From NCBI GenBank assembly GCA_030848925.1, contig JANFFA010000002.1:434001-498000 (forward strand): DNA of 64,000 bases. The letters run 5' to 3'. Position numbers and translations under genes: made by a program. Below, piece after piece: positions 1 through 9,216 of this stretch. The DNA comes from Rhodalgimonas zhirmunskyi (GTDB lineage Bacteria; Pseudomonadota; Alphaproteobacteria; Rhodobacterales; Rhodobacteraceae). How positions within the stretch are numbered: the first letter of the stretch is position 1; each line of letters opens with the position of its first letter. The notes under the pieces are model-generated. The model had not been told where the DNA came from. It did no database searches and was given only the letters and a program-made list of their open reading frames with translations.

Positions 1-4
1 GGAT

Positions 5-51
5 GCGGCGCGCTGGGCTGTGGGCCGTTTGACCCGGGCGTAGCGCGCCGC
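5..51. terminator. Inverted repeat downstream of grpE, possible terminator
   Basis: A 10-base arm at 5-14 (GCGGCGCGCT) is repeated in inverted form at 42-51, with a 27-base loop. The + strand copy is followed by TTTGATTT, so it could end a + strand transcript entering from the left of the window. It also lies directly after the grpE stop on the minus strand, but no T-run follows on that side. The loop is long for an intrinsic terminator, so the call is weak. Confidence 0.35.
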
Positions 52-57
52 TTTGAT

Positions 58-621
58 TTAGCTTTTCGGCATAGACGATACGCCGACCTGCGCCGGGCGC
101 AAAAGGCGGTCGTGCAGCATGAAGCCTTCGGTCGAAACCTGGATAATTTCGCCGGCGGTGGTGCCGGGAACGGGGGCTTCGAACATGGCTTCATGATGGT
201 TCGGGTCGAACTTGTCACCGACCTGTGGCGAAACCACGTGAATGCCGTGCTTGGCGAACACGTTCAGCAACTCTCGCATCGTCAAGTCGATCCCTTCGAG
301 CAGGGCGGCGTTGGCGGCGCGCTGTTCTTCGGACACGGCTTCGAGGGCGCGTTTCAGGTTGTCGTAAACCGGCAGCATATCGCGGGCCAGCTTGGAGCCG
401 CCGTATTGTTCGGCGTCGCGGCGCATCTTGTCGCCACGCTTGCGCGCGTTTTCGGCATCGGCCAGCGCGCGCATGAACTTGTCTTTGTATTCGTCCCGCT
501 CGGCGCGCAGGGCGTCGACCTCGAGCTCTTCGTCCGAGAATTCGGCAAGCTCTTCGGCCATCTCATCCTCGGCGGCTTGTTCGATATCGTCGAGAAACTC
601 TTCTTCTTTGCGCTCTGCCAT
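58..621 (-). CDS. grpE: GrpE, nucleotide-exchange factor for DnaK
   Basis: A 187-residue protein. GrpE dimers release ADP from DnaK and so drive the cytoplasmic Hsp70 cycle. The first ~45 residues are acidic, as usual for the family; a long helical region follows (about 40-105); the C-terminal beta-wing domain carries the signature GFMLHDRLLRPAQVGVS near residues 165-181. The ATG is preceded on the minus strand by AGAGGTGGA, a good ribosome site. It lies 12 bases downstream of hrcA on the same strand, and hrcA-grpE is a common heat-shock operon. Nothing is unusual. Confidence rests on the full length and the signature. Confidence 0.95.
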   Translation of the reverse strand: MAERKEEEFLDDIEQAAEDEMAEELAEFSDEELEVDALRAERDEYKDKFMRALADAENARKRGDKMRRDAEQYGGSKLARDMLPVYDNLKRALEAVSEEQRAANAALLEGIDLTMRELLNVFAKHGIHVVSPQVGDKFDPNHHEAMFEAPVPGTTAGEIIQVSTEGFMLHDRLLRPAQVGVSSMPKS

Positions 622-633
622 AATCTTCCACCT

Positions 634-1698
634 CTAAGAACGGTCGGAAATCATCCGCCCGACCAGTTGCGCCGTGTAATCCACGATCGGCACGATTCGT
701 CCATAGTTGAGCCGGGTCGGGCCGATCACGCCCACCGCACCCACGATCTTTCGGTCAGCGTTCATATATGGGGAAACCACCAGAGAGCTACCCGAAAGTG
801 AAAAAAGTTTGTTTTCCGAGCCGATAAAAATGCGCACGCCCTCACCCTCTTCGGTGAGTTCAAGGAAATCGGCGATGTCGCGCTTGCGTTCGAGATCATC
901 AAACAGCGTGCGGATACGGTCGAGGCCCTCGTCCGCGTCACTGCCCTGAATAAGGTTGGAGCGGCCCCGCACGATCAGGCGTTCGTGCCCGCCGTCCTGT
1001 GCATCCCAGACAGCAAGGCCGCTGTCGACAAGATCGCGGGCGAGGGTGTCGATCTCTTGCCGCCGTGCTTCGATCTGTTGGCGGATTCGTGTGGTGAGAT
1101 CGGAGAGGGTGAGACCCTCGATCAGGGAATTGAGGAAATTCGCCGCCTCGCGCATCGAACTGGGCGTTTGGCCGGGCGGCGGCGTGAACAGGCGGTTTTC
1201 GACGTGTCCGTCGGCAAAGACCAGCACCACAAGCGCGCGGTCCGGGGCGAGGGTGACGAATTCGATATGCTTGATAGGTGCTTCGTGCTTGGGCGCGAGC
1301 ACAAGCGAGGCGCCCTGTGTCACCCCGGAAAGTGCGCTGCCGACGCGGTCGAGCATCGAAGCAACATCGCCAGAATTGCTGCCCAGCGTTGCATCAATTT
1401 TCTGCCGATCGTCCTGTCCAAGGTCAGACACTTCGAGCAGGCCATCCACAAACATACGCAGGCCCGTTTGCGTCGGCACACGGCCAGCCGAGATGTGCGG
1501 ACTGTCGAGCAGGCCGAGGTATTCGAGATCCTGCATCACGTTGCGGATCGTCGCGGCGCTGACTTTTTCGCTAAGCGTGCGGGTGAGCGTGCGCGAGCCC
1601 ACCGGATCGCCGGTTTCAAGATAGCCTTCGACGACGCGGCGAAACACTTCGCGCGAGCGGTCGTTCATTTCAGAAAGGATCTTGGCTGTATCGGTCAT
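634..1698 (-). CDS. hrcA: HrcA, heat-inducible transcription repressor
   Basis: About 354 residues, normal for HrcA. HrcA binds CIRCE operators and represses groESL-type heat-shock genes; its folding depends on GroEL. The N-terminal winged helix is visible (RSREVFRRVVEGYLETGDPVGSRTL, shown here only as its position, residues ~13-37), followed by the GAF-like HrcA domain and the late segment VGVIGPTRLNYGRIVP. I chose the ATG at 1698; a GTG at 1710 in the same frame would add four residues, and neither has a convincing ribosome site. It is divergent from rph with about 115 bases between the two starts. No CIRCE inverted repeat was seen in the window. Confidence 0.93.
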   Translation of the reverse strand: MTDTAKILSEMNDRSREVFRRVVEGYLETGDPVGSRTLTRTLSEKVSAATIRNVMQDLEYLGLLDSPHISAGRVPTQTGLRMFVDGLLEVSDLGQDDRQKIDATLGSNSGDVASMLDRVGSALSGVTQGASLVLAPKHEAPIKHIEFVTLAPDRALVVLVFADGHVENRLFTPPPGQTPSSMREAANFLNSLIEGLTLSDLTTRIRQQIEARRQEIDTLARDLVDSGLAVWDAQDGGHERLIVRGRSNLIQGSDADEGLDRIRTLFDDLERKRDIADFLELTEEGEGVRIFIGSENKLFSLSGSSLVVSPYMNADRKIVGAVGVIGPTRLNYGRIVPIVDYTAQLVGRMISDRS

Positions 1699-1814
1699 GA
1701 TTTGGTGCACCCATGGGCGTCGGCCATTTAAGGTTCAGCGGCGTCAAAGGTCAATCGGGGTTGCATCGGGGCAACTGGCCTCATATCCCGAACTCAAACG
1801 TGAAAGGAAAGATT

Positions 1815-2531
1815 ATGCGGCCTTCTGGTAGAGATTTAAGCGAAATGCGCCCGGTTTCAATCGAGGTGGGGGTGACGAAGCATGCCGAAGGCTCTTGCAT
1901 GATCAAGATGGGCGATACCCATGTGCTCTGCACGGCCACGATCGAGGACCGGGTACCGCCGTTCATCAAGGGCTCGGGTCTGGGTTGGGTAACGGCGGAA
2001 TATGGCATGCTGCCGCGTTCGACCACCTCGCGGATGCGTCGCGAGGCGGCGGCTGGCAAACAAGGCGGGCGCACTGTTGAAATCCAGCGCTTGATCGGGC
2101 GGAGCCTTCGGGCCGGTGTAGACCGTGTCGCATTGGGCGAACGGCAGATCACCGTGGATTGCGACGTAATCCAGGCCGATGGCGGCACACGCTGTGCGTC
2201 GATCACCGGGGGGTGGGTTGCGCTGCGGTTGGCGGTGAACAAGCTGATGAAGACCGGGGCCGTAATCTCGGATCCGCTGGTGTCGCCGGTGGGCGCGGTG
2301 TCCTGCGGGATTTATGCCGGTCAGCCGGTTCTCGACCTCGATTACCCGGAAGACAGCGAAGCGGGCGTCGATGGCAATTTCGTCATGTTGGGCGACGGTC
2401 GCCTGATCGAAGTGCAGATGAGCGCCGAAGGGGCGACCTTTACCCGTCCGCAGATGGATGAGTTGATGGCGCTTGCGGAAAAGGGTGTGGCCGAACTGGC
2501 CGAGATGCAGAAGGCGGTAACCGTTGCGTAA
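1815..2531 (+). CDS. rph: RNase PH
   Basis: A 238-residue phosphorolytic 3'-5' exoribonuclease that trims tRNA 3' ends in the cytoplasm. It begins [14 protein letters not shown] and contains the family blocks [23 protein letters not shown] and [12 protein letters not shown]. The frame is open back to 1713, but the ATG at 1815 follows GAAAGGAAAG and matches the family start. Its last bases (stop 2529-2531) overlap the TTG start of rdgB, so the two are translationally linked at the head of a run rph-rdgB-ridA-hemW-DUF454. Confidence 0.96.
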   Translation: MRPSGRDLSEMRPVSIEVGVTKHAEGSCMIKMGDTHVLCTATIEDRVPPFIKGSGLGWVTAEYGMLPRSTTSRMRREAAAGKQGGRTVEIQRLIGRSLRAGVDRVALGERQITVDCDVIQADGGTRCASITGGWVALRLAVNKLMKTGAVISDPLVSPVGAVSCGIYAGQPVLDLDYPEDSEAGVDGNFVMLGDGRLIEVQMSAEGATFTRPQMDELMALAEKGVAELAEMQKAVTVA

Positions 2532-3132
2532 GCTTGAACCCGGACGGCTTCTCGTCGCCACGCATAACGCGGGCAAACTGGAGGAATTCCGCCAGTTGAT
2601 GGGGCCCTACGGGATCGATGTGGTGGGCGCCGCCGAGATGGACCTGCCCGAACCCGTCGAAGACGGTACCACCTTTGTCGAGAACGCCCGGATCAAGGCA
2701 CATGCGGCAGCCAAGGCGACCGGCCTGCCGTCGCTGAGCGATGATTCCGGGATCGAGGTCGATTGCCTTGATGGCGCGCCGGGGGTTTACACCGCTGATT
2801 GGGCCGAAACGCCCGAGGGCCGTAATTTCACCATGGCGATGGAGAAAACATGGGCCGCGTGTGAGGCGAAGGGCGCGCCCGAGCCGCGCACGGCACGGTT
2901 TCGCGCGACACTGGTCCTGGCCTGGCCCGATGGGCATGACGAGGTGTTCGAGGGCCGCGTCGAAGGGCGGCTTGTCTGGCCGATGCGCGGTGCGGCGGGG
3001 CATGGCTATGATCCGATGTTCCAGCCCGAGGGCGAGAGCCGGACCTTTGCCGAGATGCCCGCCGACGAAAAGAACGCGATTTCCCACCGGGCGGACGCGT
3101 TCAAGAAGCTTCTGAGTGTCTTTGGAGAGTGA
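2524..3132 (+). CDS. rdgB: RdgB/HAM1, non-canonical purine NTP pyrophosphatase
   Basis: A 202-residue enzyme that hydrolyses XTP, ITP and dITP to monophosphates and keeps deaminated purines out of nucleic acids. Family marks are [14 protein letters not shown] near the N-terminus, the [20 protein letters not shown] region near residues 75-95, and [10 protein letters not shown] followed by FAEM. The start is a TTG at 2524, eight bases into the end of rph, with AAGGCGG upstream. The rph-rdgB pairing is common in alphaproteobacteria. Confidence 0.95.
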   Translation: MRKLEPGRLLVATHNAGKLEEFRQLMGPYGIDVVGAAEMDLPEPVEDGTTFVENARIKAHAAAKATGLPSLSDDSGIEVDCLDGAPGVYTADWAETPEGRNFTMAMEKTWAACEAKGAPEPRTARFRATLVLAWPDGHDEVFEGRVEGRLVWPMRGAAGHGYDPMFQPEGESRTFAEMPADEKNAISHRADAFKKLLSVFGE

Positions 3133-3133
3133 C

Positions 3134-3514
3134 ATGAGCAGGAAACAGATTTCGGGCGGATCGCCCTACGAGCCGAAACTGGGCTATTCGCGCGCCGTGG
3201 TGCAGGGCGACTGGTGCTTTGTTGCAGGCACGACCGGGGCCGACCCCGAAACCAAGGCCTTTCCAGAAAGCGTGCTGGAGCAGGCGCGCAACACCTTGGC
3301 CACGATCCGCAGCGTTCTGGAAGGCGAGGGCTTTGCGATGGAGGACGTGGTGCGCGCGAATTACATCATCACCGACCCGTCCTTCATGGAAGAGATCATC
3401 CCGGCGTTGTCGGAGACCTTTGGTGACATCCGCCCGGCGGCGACGATGATCGTGGCGGGGCTGGTCAATCCGGCAATGAAGGTCGAAATCGAAGTGACGG
3501 CGTTGAAGCGCTGA
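3134..3514 (+). CDS. RidA/YjgF-family protein
   Basis: A 126-residue protein of the RidA family, whose best-known members deaminate reactive enamine/imine intermediates from PLP enzymes. The C-terminal strand AMKVEIEVTAL matches the family block, and RPAATMIVAGLV lies just before it; the active-site arginine that defines true RidA is not certain here, so it may belong to a divergent subgroup. The ATG at 3134 lies one base after the rdgB stop and behind GGAGAG. Its position between rdgB and hemW fits an operon of small damage-control enzymes, which is inference from context. Confidence 0.85.
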   Translation: MSRKQISGGSPYEPKLGYSRAVVQGDWCFVAGTTGADPETKAFPESVLEQARNTLATIRSVLEGEGFAMEDVVRANYIITDPSFMEEIIPALSETFGDIRPAATMIVAGLVNPAMKVEIEVTALKR

Positions 3515-3516
3515 TC

Positions 3517-4671
3517 ATGGAAGATTGGCAACACGGCGGGTTTGGCTTTTATGTCCACTGGCCGTTTTGCGCGTCGAAATGCCCTTACTGCGATTTCAAC
3601 AGCCATGTTGCCGCCGAAATCGATGAATCCCGCTGGGTTAGAGCCTATTTGAGCGAGATTGACCGGGTGGCGCGCGACTTGCCTGATCGGGTGCTGACGT
3701 CGGTGTTTTTCGGCGGCGGCACGCCCAGTTTGATGGCACCCGAGACGGTTGCGGCAATCATCGATCGCATTCGCCACCACTGGCCCACGGTCAATGATCT
3801 TGAGATCACGCTGGAGGCCAACCCCGGATCGGTCGAGGCGGGGCGGTTTCGCGGGTATCGCGAAGGGGGGGTCAATCGACTCTCCATGGGGTTACAGGCC
3901 CTAAATGATGCCGATTTGCGCGCTTTGGGGCGACTGCACACGGTGGACGAGGCCCTGAAGGCCTTCGATATCGCGCGCGCGCATTTCGACCGCGTGAGTT
4001 TCGACATGATCTATGCGCGACAGAACCAGAGCCTTGCCGATTGGCGGCAGGAGCTGGAGCGGGCGTTGTCTTATGCGGTGGACCACCTGTCGCTTTATCA
4101 ACTGACCATTGAACAGGGTACCGCTTTTGGTGATCGTTACAACGCCGGGCGCCTGCGTGGCCTGCCCGACGATGATCTTGGGGCCGAGATGTATGAGGTG
4201 ACTCAAGAGGTCACATCTAAACATGGCTACGGCGCGTATGAAGTCTCTAACCATGCCAAAAGCGGCTCTGAATCGCGGCATAACCTCGTTTACTGGCGCT
4301 ATGGGGATTATGCCGGGATTGGCCCGGGTGCGCATGGGCGGATGACGATCGGGGGACAGAAGTATACCACCGAGACCCCGCTTGCGCCCTTGGCATGGCT
4401 AAAAGCGGCCGAAGCGGGCAAGGGTGAGACCCTGCGCAATGCGTTAAGCGGTGAGGAACAGGCCCGGGAATACCTGATGATGGGGCTGCGAATTACGGAA
4501 GGTATTGATTTAAAAAGATATTCTTGTCTTTCCGGCACGGAACTTCCGAGTGAAAAGCTGTCTCATCTGGAAGAGATCGGGATGATCACACAGACCCGTG
4601 ACAATCTGCGGGTTACGCCCGCAGGGCGGATGGTATTGAATGCGGTCATTGCCGAGTTGTTCGAGGCGTGA
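3517..4671 (+). CDS. hemW: HemW, radical-SAM heme chaperone / HemN-like
   Basis: A 384-residue radical-SAM protein. The 4Fe-4S cysteines C18, C22 and C25 sit in the motif CASKCPYC. The HemW family binds heme and is usually annotated as oxygen-independent coproporphyrinogen III oxidase; most members lack that activity. The family blocks FFGGGTPSL, NPGS, NRLSMGLQ and SLYQLTIEQGT are present. It starts two bases after the ridA stop and ends one base before the DUF454 start, so it is co-transcribed. A true anaerobic HemN would be longer (about 450) and carry an extra N-terminal region, so HemW is preferred. Confidence 0.92.
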   Translation: MEDWQHGGFGFYVHWPFCASKCPYCDFNSHVAAEIDESRWVRAYLSEIDRVARDLPDRVLTSVFFGGGTPSLMAPETVAAIIDRIRHHWPTVNDLEITLEANPGSVEAGRFRGYREGGVNRLSMGLQALNDADLRALGRLHTVDEALKAFDIARAHFDRVSFDMIYARQNQSLADWRQELERALSYAVDHLSLYQLTIEQGTAFGDRYNAGRLRGLPDDDLGAEMYEVTQEVTSKHGYGAYEVSNHAKSGSESRHNLVYWRYGDYAGIGPGAHGRMTIGGQKYTTETPLAPLAWLKAAEAGKGETLRNALSGEEQAREYLMMGLRITEGIDLKRYSCLSGTELPSEKLSHLEEIGMITQTRDNLRVTPAGRMVLNAVIAELFEA

Positions 4672-4672
4672 G

Positions 4673-5026
4673 ATGCGATTCATTTGGGCCGGGCTGGGCC
4701 TTTTATGCGTGGGGTTGGGATTGATCGGAGTGGTTTTGCCGCTTTTACCGACCGTGCCTTTTATGCTGTTGGCTGCATTCTTTTTCGCGCGTTCTTCGGA
4801 AAGGCTGCACTTCTGGCTGCTCAATCACCGGGTGTTTGGCCCGGCGATCTCGGATTGGCAAAGCCGCGGGGCGATCAACCCACGGGCCAAGCGCATCGCG
4901 ACGCTTTCGATCATTCTGGTTTACGGACTCTCGCTCGCCATGGGACTCAAGACGACGATACTGATTATTCAGGCCGTGGTGCTGAGCCTTGTCCTGATCT
5001 TCCTTTGGACGCGGCCTAACTTCTAG
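4673..5026 (+). CDS. DUF454 (YbaN-like) small membrane protein
   Basis: A 117-residue inner-membrane protein. It opens with a hydrophobic hairpin (about residues 3-42) containing GLIGVVLPLLPTVPFMLLAA, the DUF454 signature, then FARSSERLHFWLLNH and a second hydrophobic pair near 75-115. Function is unknown. The ATG at 4673 follows the hemW TGA by one base. Its 3' end overlaps the 3' end of parB, which runs the other way, by 11 bases. Confidence 0.85.
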   Translation: MRFIWAGLGLLCVGLGLIGVVLPLLPTVPFMLLAAFFFARSSERLHFWLLNHRVFGPAISDWQSRGAINPRAKRIATLSIILVYGLSLAMGLKTTILIIQAVVLSLVLIFLWTRPNF

Positions 5027-5897
5027 TCAGCATCCGGCAGATTTCATCGAGATCATCGAGCGATGCGTAGGAAATGACGACCTGACCGGATTCTTTACCG
5101 GCCTGATGGTTGACCTGCACCTTCATCCCGAGATTGGCCGAAAGATCACCTTCCAGCGCGACGGTATCGGCGTCCTTTTCGGCCCTAACCTTGGGCGAAG
5201 CGGGTTTTTTCGGCTCTGCCGCCTGTTTGGCGAGGCGTTCGGTTTCGCGCACGGACAGACCCGAATTCACCACCTTCCGCGCCAGTGCAACCGGATCATC
5301 GGCGGTGATCAATGCACGCGCATGGCCGGCAGAGATCGCGCCGAGCGACAGGAGATCCTGCACTTCGTCGGGCAGGGTCAAAAGGCGCATCTGGTTGGCG
5401 ATGTGCGAGCGGCTCTTGCCGAGCGCCTTGGCGAGTTGATCCTGCGTATGGCCGAAACGATCGATCAAGGCGCGATAACCTGCCGCCTCTTCCACCGGGT
5501 TGAGATCGGCGCGCTGGATGTTTTCGATGATGGCGACTTCAAGCACCTCGGTGTCATCGAAATTGCGCACGATGACCGGAACCTCGTGCAGTTGGGCGAT
5601 CTGAGCCGCGCGCCAGCGGCGTTCGCCGGCAACAATCTGAAATTCCCCGGATTTGCGGGGGTCCGGGCGCACGATCAGTGGCTGGATGATGCCCTTTTCG
5701 CGGATCGAGTTGGCCAGATCATCAAGCTTGTCCTGTTCGAACGTGCGGCGCGGCTGATCGGGATTGGGCGCGACCCGCTCGATCGGGATCTGTTGTTCGG
5801 CGCGGCGTGGCGCGCTTTCATCCTTTTCTGCCTCGGGTGCGACATCTGCCATCAGCGCCGAGAGACCCCGGCCAAGTCCGCGTTTTTTCTCTGCCAT
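5016..5897 (-). CDS. parB: ParB, chromosome partition protein
   Basis: A 293-residue ParB/Spo0J. It binds parS, spreads using CTP, loads condensin and stimulates the ParA ATPase. It starts with MAEKKRGLGRGLSALM, the typical ParA-interaction peptide. The nuclease-like/CTPase domain (about 38-130) carries the GERRWRAA box and ENIQR, followed by the helix-turn-helix DQLAKALGKSRSHIANQMRLL and a C-terminal dimer domain. It lies 28 bases downstream of parA. Two perfect parS sites occur within 3.4 kb, inside the same gene cluster. Confidence 0.97.
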   Translation of the reverse strand: MAEKKRGLGRGLSALMADVAPEAEKDESAPRRAEQQIPIERVAPNPDQPRRTFEQDKLDDLANSIREKGIIQPLIVRPDPRKSGEFQIVAGERRWRAAQIAQLHEVPVIVRNFDDTEVLEVAIIENIQRADLNPVEEAAGYRALIDRFGHTQDQLAKALGKSRSHIANQMRLLTLPDEVQDLLSLGAISAGHARALITADDPVALARKVVNSGLSVRETERLAKQAAEPKKPASPKVRAEKDADTVALEGDLSANLGMKVQVNHQAGKESGQVVISYASLDDLDEICRMLTRS

Positions 5898-5925
5898 GTC
5901 TTGTCCTTTTCTGCCCTTGCCGCGC

Positions 5926-6729
5926 TTAGGCCGCGATCTTGGTTTGGTTGCCGATCAGTTCCGCCGCCAGTTCGCGATAAGCGACGGCGCCCTTGGACTC
6001 GGCGTCGTAGCTGAGCACTGGCATCGCGAATGATGGCGCTTCGCTGACGCGAACGTTGCGCGGGATGATCGTTTTGAACACCAGGTCGCCGAGATTGTCG
6101 CGCGCGTCGGATTCCACCTGTTGGGACAGGTTGTTACGCCCGTCGTACATGGTGAGAACAATGCCCTCGATCCGCAGGTTCGGGTTTGCGCTTGTGCGGA
6201 CCTCGCGGATCGTGAGCATGAGTTGCGACAGGCCTTCGAGCGCAAAGAACTCGGACTGCAACGGCACAAGGACGGAATGCGCGGCAACCATAGCGTTGAC
6301 TGTCAGCAGGTTCAGCGAAGGCGGGCAATCAATCAGGATGAAATCGAGATCGAACCGATCCATCGCATGCTGTCGAAGCGCGTCATGCAGCAGAAAACTG
6401 CGCTTTTCGTTTGAATAAAGTTCGATATCGGCCGAGCTGAGATCGACGGTCGCTGGAATCAGCAGGAGGTTTTTTGTGTCCGTCTCGTGCACCACATCGG
6501 CGAGCGGGGTGTCGCCAAGGATGAGATCGTAGGTCGTGTACTTGCGATCATCCACACCAAGGCCGGTGGAGGCGTTGCCCTGCGGATCGAGATCGACGAT
6601 CAGGACGCGCTTGCCCTGTTCCGCCAGCGCGGCGCCGAGGTTGATCGTTGTCGTAGTTTTTCCAACGCCGCCCTTCTGGTTGGCGACGGCGATGATTTTC
6701 GGGCCGGGCGGGCGCGTGGGATCAGACAC
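5926..6729 (-). CDS. parA: ParA, chromosome partition ATPase
   Basis: A 267-residue deviant-Walker ATPase that binds the nucleoid and, with ParB-parS, moves newly replicated origins apart. The deviant Walker A box KGGVGKT is at residues 19-25 (NQKGGVGKTTTTINLG), and DLDPQGNASTG and DCPPSLNLLTVNA follow. The start overlaps the end of rsmG by eight bases, giving the order mnmG-rsmG-parA-parB. A chromosomal rather than plasmid role is supported by this order and by the parS sites. Confidence 0.97.
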   Translation of the reverse strand: MSDPTRPPGPKIIAVANQKGGVGKTTTTINLGAALAEQGKRVLIVDLDPQGNASTGLGVDDRKYTTYDLILGDTPLADVVHETDTKNLLLIPATVDLSSADIELYSNEKRSFLLHDALRQHAMDRFDLDFILIDCPPSLNLLTVNAMVAAHSVLVPLQSEFFALEGLSQLMLTIREVRTSANPNLRIEGIVLTMYDGRNNLSQQVESDARDNLGDLVFKTIIPRNVRVSEAPSFAMPVLSYDAESKGAVAYRELAAELIGNQTKIAA

Positions 6730-7333
6730 GGGAGAGTCCTTCGATTTTCAGAATGACGGCCTGTTGGTCGGTCTTGCTCGGGAGTGCATCATACCGGAAA
6801 TCCCAAACGGCGCGAGCGGTTTGAACTTCCTCGCGCCAGTTTTTTCCCTTCGGGAAAAGGGCGACGCCCCCTTCGGCAAGATGGCGCTCGGCGAAACCAA
6901 GCAGTGTTTCTAGCTCGGCGAGGGCGCGGGCGGACAAAACGGTGGCATCGAGCGGGTCGATCGATTCGATCCGCTCTGCGATCACGCTTGCGTTTGATCC
7001 CGTCTCGCGCAGGACGGTTCGTAAAAAGGTGCACTTGCGCTGGTCGGACTCGACGAGGGTGACTTTTTCGATCCCGAAATCCGAAGCGCAAAGCGCGGCA
7101 ACAAGCCCGGGGAATCCGCCGCCGCTTCCCAGATCAACCCAATGGGAGACGGGGCGCGGCGCATTCTCCAGAACTTGCAGCGAATCGATGATGTGCCGGG
7201 TCCAAAGATCGCCAAGGGTCGAGCGCGCGACAAGATTGATCCTTGGGTTCCACTTTTCGAGCAAAGCAGCGAACTGCTCGAGTTTTCTGAATGTTTCACG
7301 TGAAACATTCAAAGCCTCAGCATTGGGAGTCAC
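6722..7333 (-). CDS. rsmG: RsmG (GidB), 16S rRNA m7G527 methyltransferase
   Basis: A 203-residue SAM-dependent methyltransferase acting on G527 of 16S rRNA. The SAM-binding block [14 protein letters not shown] lies near residues 65-78, and the N-terminal INLVARS motif is present. It overlaps the mnmG stop by four bases. The codons for residues 9-14 (NVSRET) are formed by a perfect parS site at 7292-7307, so the segregation site constrains the coding sequence here. Confidence 0.95.
   Translation of the reverse strand: MTPNAEALNVSRETFRKLEQFAALLEKWNPRINLVARSTLGDLWTRHIIDSLQVLENAPRPVSHWVDLGSGGGFPGLVAALCASDFGIEKVTLVESDQRKCTFLRTVLRETGSNASVIAERIESIDPLDATVLSARALAELETLLGFAERHLAEGGVALFPKGKNWREEVQTARAVWDFRYDALPSKTDQQAVILKIEGLSRV
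7292..7307. promoter_or_regulatory. parS site 1 (ParB-binding palindrome) inside rsmG
   Basis: TGTTTCACGTGAAACA, a perfect 16-base palindrome identical to the bacterial parS consensus. It lies in the 5' coding part of rsmG, 1.4 kb upstream of the parB coding start, and is the expected ParB nucleation site. Confidence 0.95.
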
Positions 7334-9204
7334 GCTGATTTCTCCCGCTTTGCTTGGCGCAATTTGGCGAGAAGCAAGGTCAGCGCGGCAGGAGTCATAC
7401 CGTCAACGCGGCCTGCCTGGGCCAGGTTGGTTGGGCGGGTTTGATTGAGCTTCAGTTTTAGCTCGTTCGAGAGGCCATCAATGCCATCGTATTGAAATTG
7501 CGTAGGAATCACCTGAAACTCATCGCGCTTCAGCGCATCGACGTCACGCTGCTGTCGCGCGATGTAGCTTGCGTAAAGACCGTCTTTTTCAAGCTGGGCG
7601 CGGATCGGAGCTTCGATTTTTTCAAAATCGGGATTGAGCGGCAGGAGGTCATCAAAGGTGATGTCCGGAAAGGCGAGCAGCGCCATACCATCGCGGCGGC
7701 TTCCGTCTTGGTTCACTTGAAATCCGTGCGCGTTCAACTCGGACGGGGTCCAAGCCTTGGATTGCAGCAGGTCACGCCCGGCAGCCAGTTTTTCAGCCTT
7801 GGCTTCGAACGCCTTGCGGCGCGTTTCGCTTACACACCCGAGGGCAATCGCCTTGTTGGTAAGCCGTTGATCCGCGTTATCGGCACGCAGGGAGAGGCGG
7901 AATTCGGCGCGCGAGGTGAACATTCGATAAGGCTCGGACACGCCGCGGGTGATCAGATCGTCAATCATCACGCCAATATAGCTGTCGGCGCGGGAAAAAT
8001 GGACGGGGTCACATTCGGCAACGGCCGCTGCTGCGTTCAGGCCAGCGACAAGGCCTTGCGCTGCGGCCTCCTCATAGCCGGTTGTGCCATTGATTTGTCC
8101 CGCGAAGTAAAGGCCGGGGATAGATTTCACAGCAAGCGCCGCGTCTAGCGCGCGCGGATCGACGTAATCATATTCAATCGCATAGCCCGGCTGGAGGATC
8201 TCAGCTCGTTCAAGGCCTTTGATCGAATGGACATAGTCGTGCTGAACATCCTCGGGAAGCGAGGTGGAAATCCCGTTCGGGTAAACGGTGTGATCCGTTG
8301 CGCCCTCGGGCTCCAGGAATATCTGGTGCGAGGACTTGTCAGAAAAGCGGACGACCTTGTCTTCGATGGAAGGGCAATAGCGCGGGCCAACCCCTTCGAT
8401 ATGACCCCCATACATCGCGGAGCGTTCAAGATTGGCTTGGATGATCTCATGCGTGCGGGCGTTGGTATGGGTAATACCGCAGGAAATCTGCGGTGCGGTC
8501 GGCGCGTCGGAGAGGAATGAGAACATGGTCGGCGTCTCATCCCCCGGTTGGCTTTCGAGGATATCCCAGTTGATAGTGCGACCATCGAGCCGTGGCGGCG
8601 TGCCGGTCTTGAGCCGTGCGAGGGGCAGGGCGAAGCCGTCAAGGCGCTGAGCCAGCGCAATGGAGGGCTTGTCGCCCATGCGCCCGCCGGGGCGGGATAC
8701 GTCACCGATATGGATTGTTCCGCGCAAGAAGGTTCCTGCGGTCAGGATCACGGTCTTTGCCGAAATTTCACTGCCATCGGCAAGGGTCACGCCGGTCACG
8801 CGGTCGCCCTGCATCAGGAAATCGGTGGTTTCGCCTTCAATGATGGTGAGATTCTGGCGTTCTTCCGTCTCGCGCAGCATTTCGCGGCGATAAATCATGC
8901 GGTCGGCTTGGGCACGAGGGCCTTGAACAGCGGGGCCTTTGCGACGGTTAAGCAAGCGGAACTGTATCCCGGCCAAATCGGCGACACGACCCATCACGCC
9001 ATCCATGGCGTCAATCTCGCGCACGAGGTGGCCCTTGCCAAGCCCGCCAATCGCCGGGTTGCAGGACATGACGCCAATATCCGCGCGCCGCAGCGTGATC
9101 AGCGCGGTACACGCACCCATGCGGGCCGCGGCATGGGCGGCTTCGGTCCCGGCGTGGCCGCCGCCGATGACGATAACATCGAAGTCATGTTTCACGTGAA
9201 ACAC
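7330..9204 (-). CDS. mnmG: MnmG (GidA), tRNA U34 carboxymethylaminomethyl synthesis
   Basis: A 624-residue FAD protein that, with MnmE, installs the (carboxymethyl)aminomethyl group at C5 of wobble U34. The FAD site [12 protein letters not shown] is at about 11-22; [17 protein letters not shown] and the later [16 protein letters not shown] block are present, and the C-terminal helical domain is complete. It begins MFHVKHD, residues encoded by a parS palindrome. It overlaps rsmG at its 3' end and is separated from mnmE by 12 bases; all are on the minus strand. Confidence 0.97.
   Translation of the reverse strand: MFHVKHDFDVIVIGGGHAGTEAAHAAARMGACTALITLRRADIGVMSCNPAIGGLGKGHLVREIDAMDGVMGRVADLAGIQFRLLNRRKGPAVQGPRAQADRMIYRREMLRETEERQNLTIIEGETTDFLMQGDRVTGVTLADGSEISAKTVILTAGTFLRGTIHIGDVSRPGGRMGDKPSIALAQRLDGFALPLARLKTGTPPRLDGRTINWDILESQPGDETPTMFSFLSDAPTAPQISCGITHTNARTHEIIQANLERSAMYGGHIEGVGPRYCPSIEDKVVRFSDKSSHQIFLEPEGATDHTVYPNGISTSLPEDVQHDYVHSIKGLERAEILQPGYAIEYDYVDPRALDAALAVKSIPGLYFAGQINGTTGYEEAAAQGLVAGLNAAAAVAECDPVHFSRADSYIGVMIDDLITRGVSEPYRMFTSRAEFRLSLRADNADQRLTNKAIALGCVSETRRKAFEAKAEKLAAGRDLLQSKAWTPSELNAHGFQVNQDGSRRDGMALLAFPDITFDDLLPLNPDFEKIEAPIRAQLEKDGLYASYIARQQRDVDALKRDEFQVIPTQFQYDGIDGLSNELKLKLNQTRPTNLAQAGRVDGMTPAALTLLLAKLRQAKREKSA
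9188..9203. promoter_or_regulatory. parS site 2 at the mnmG start codon
   Basis: A second perfect TGTTTCACGTGAAACA. It overlaps the mnmG start, supplying the bases for residues 1-6 (MFHVKH) on the minus strand. The two sites are 1.9 kb apart and identical across 16 bases. Confidence 0.95.
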
Positions 9205-9216
9205 TCCATTGTCCGC

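Noticed and set aside
1711-1814. CIRCE element between hrcA and rph
   Set aside because: No TTAGCACTC-N9-GAGTGCTAA-like inverted repeat is present.
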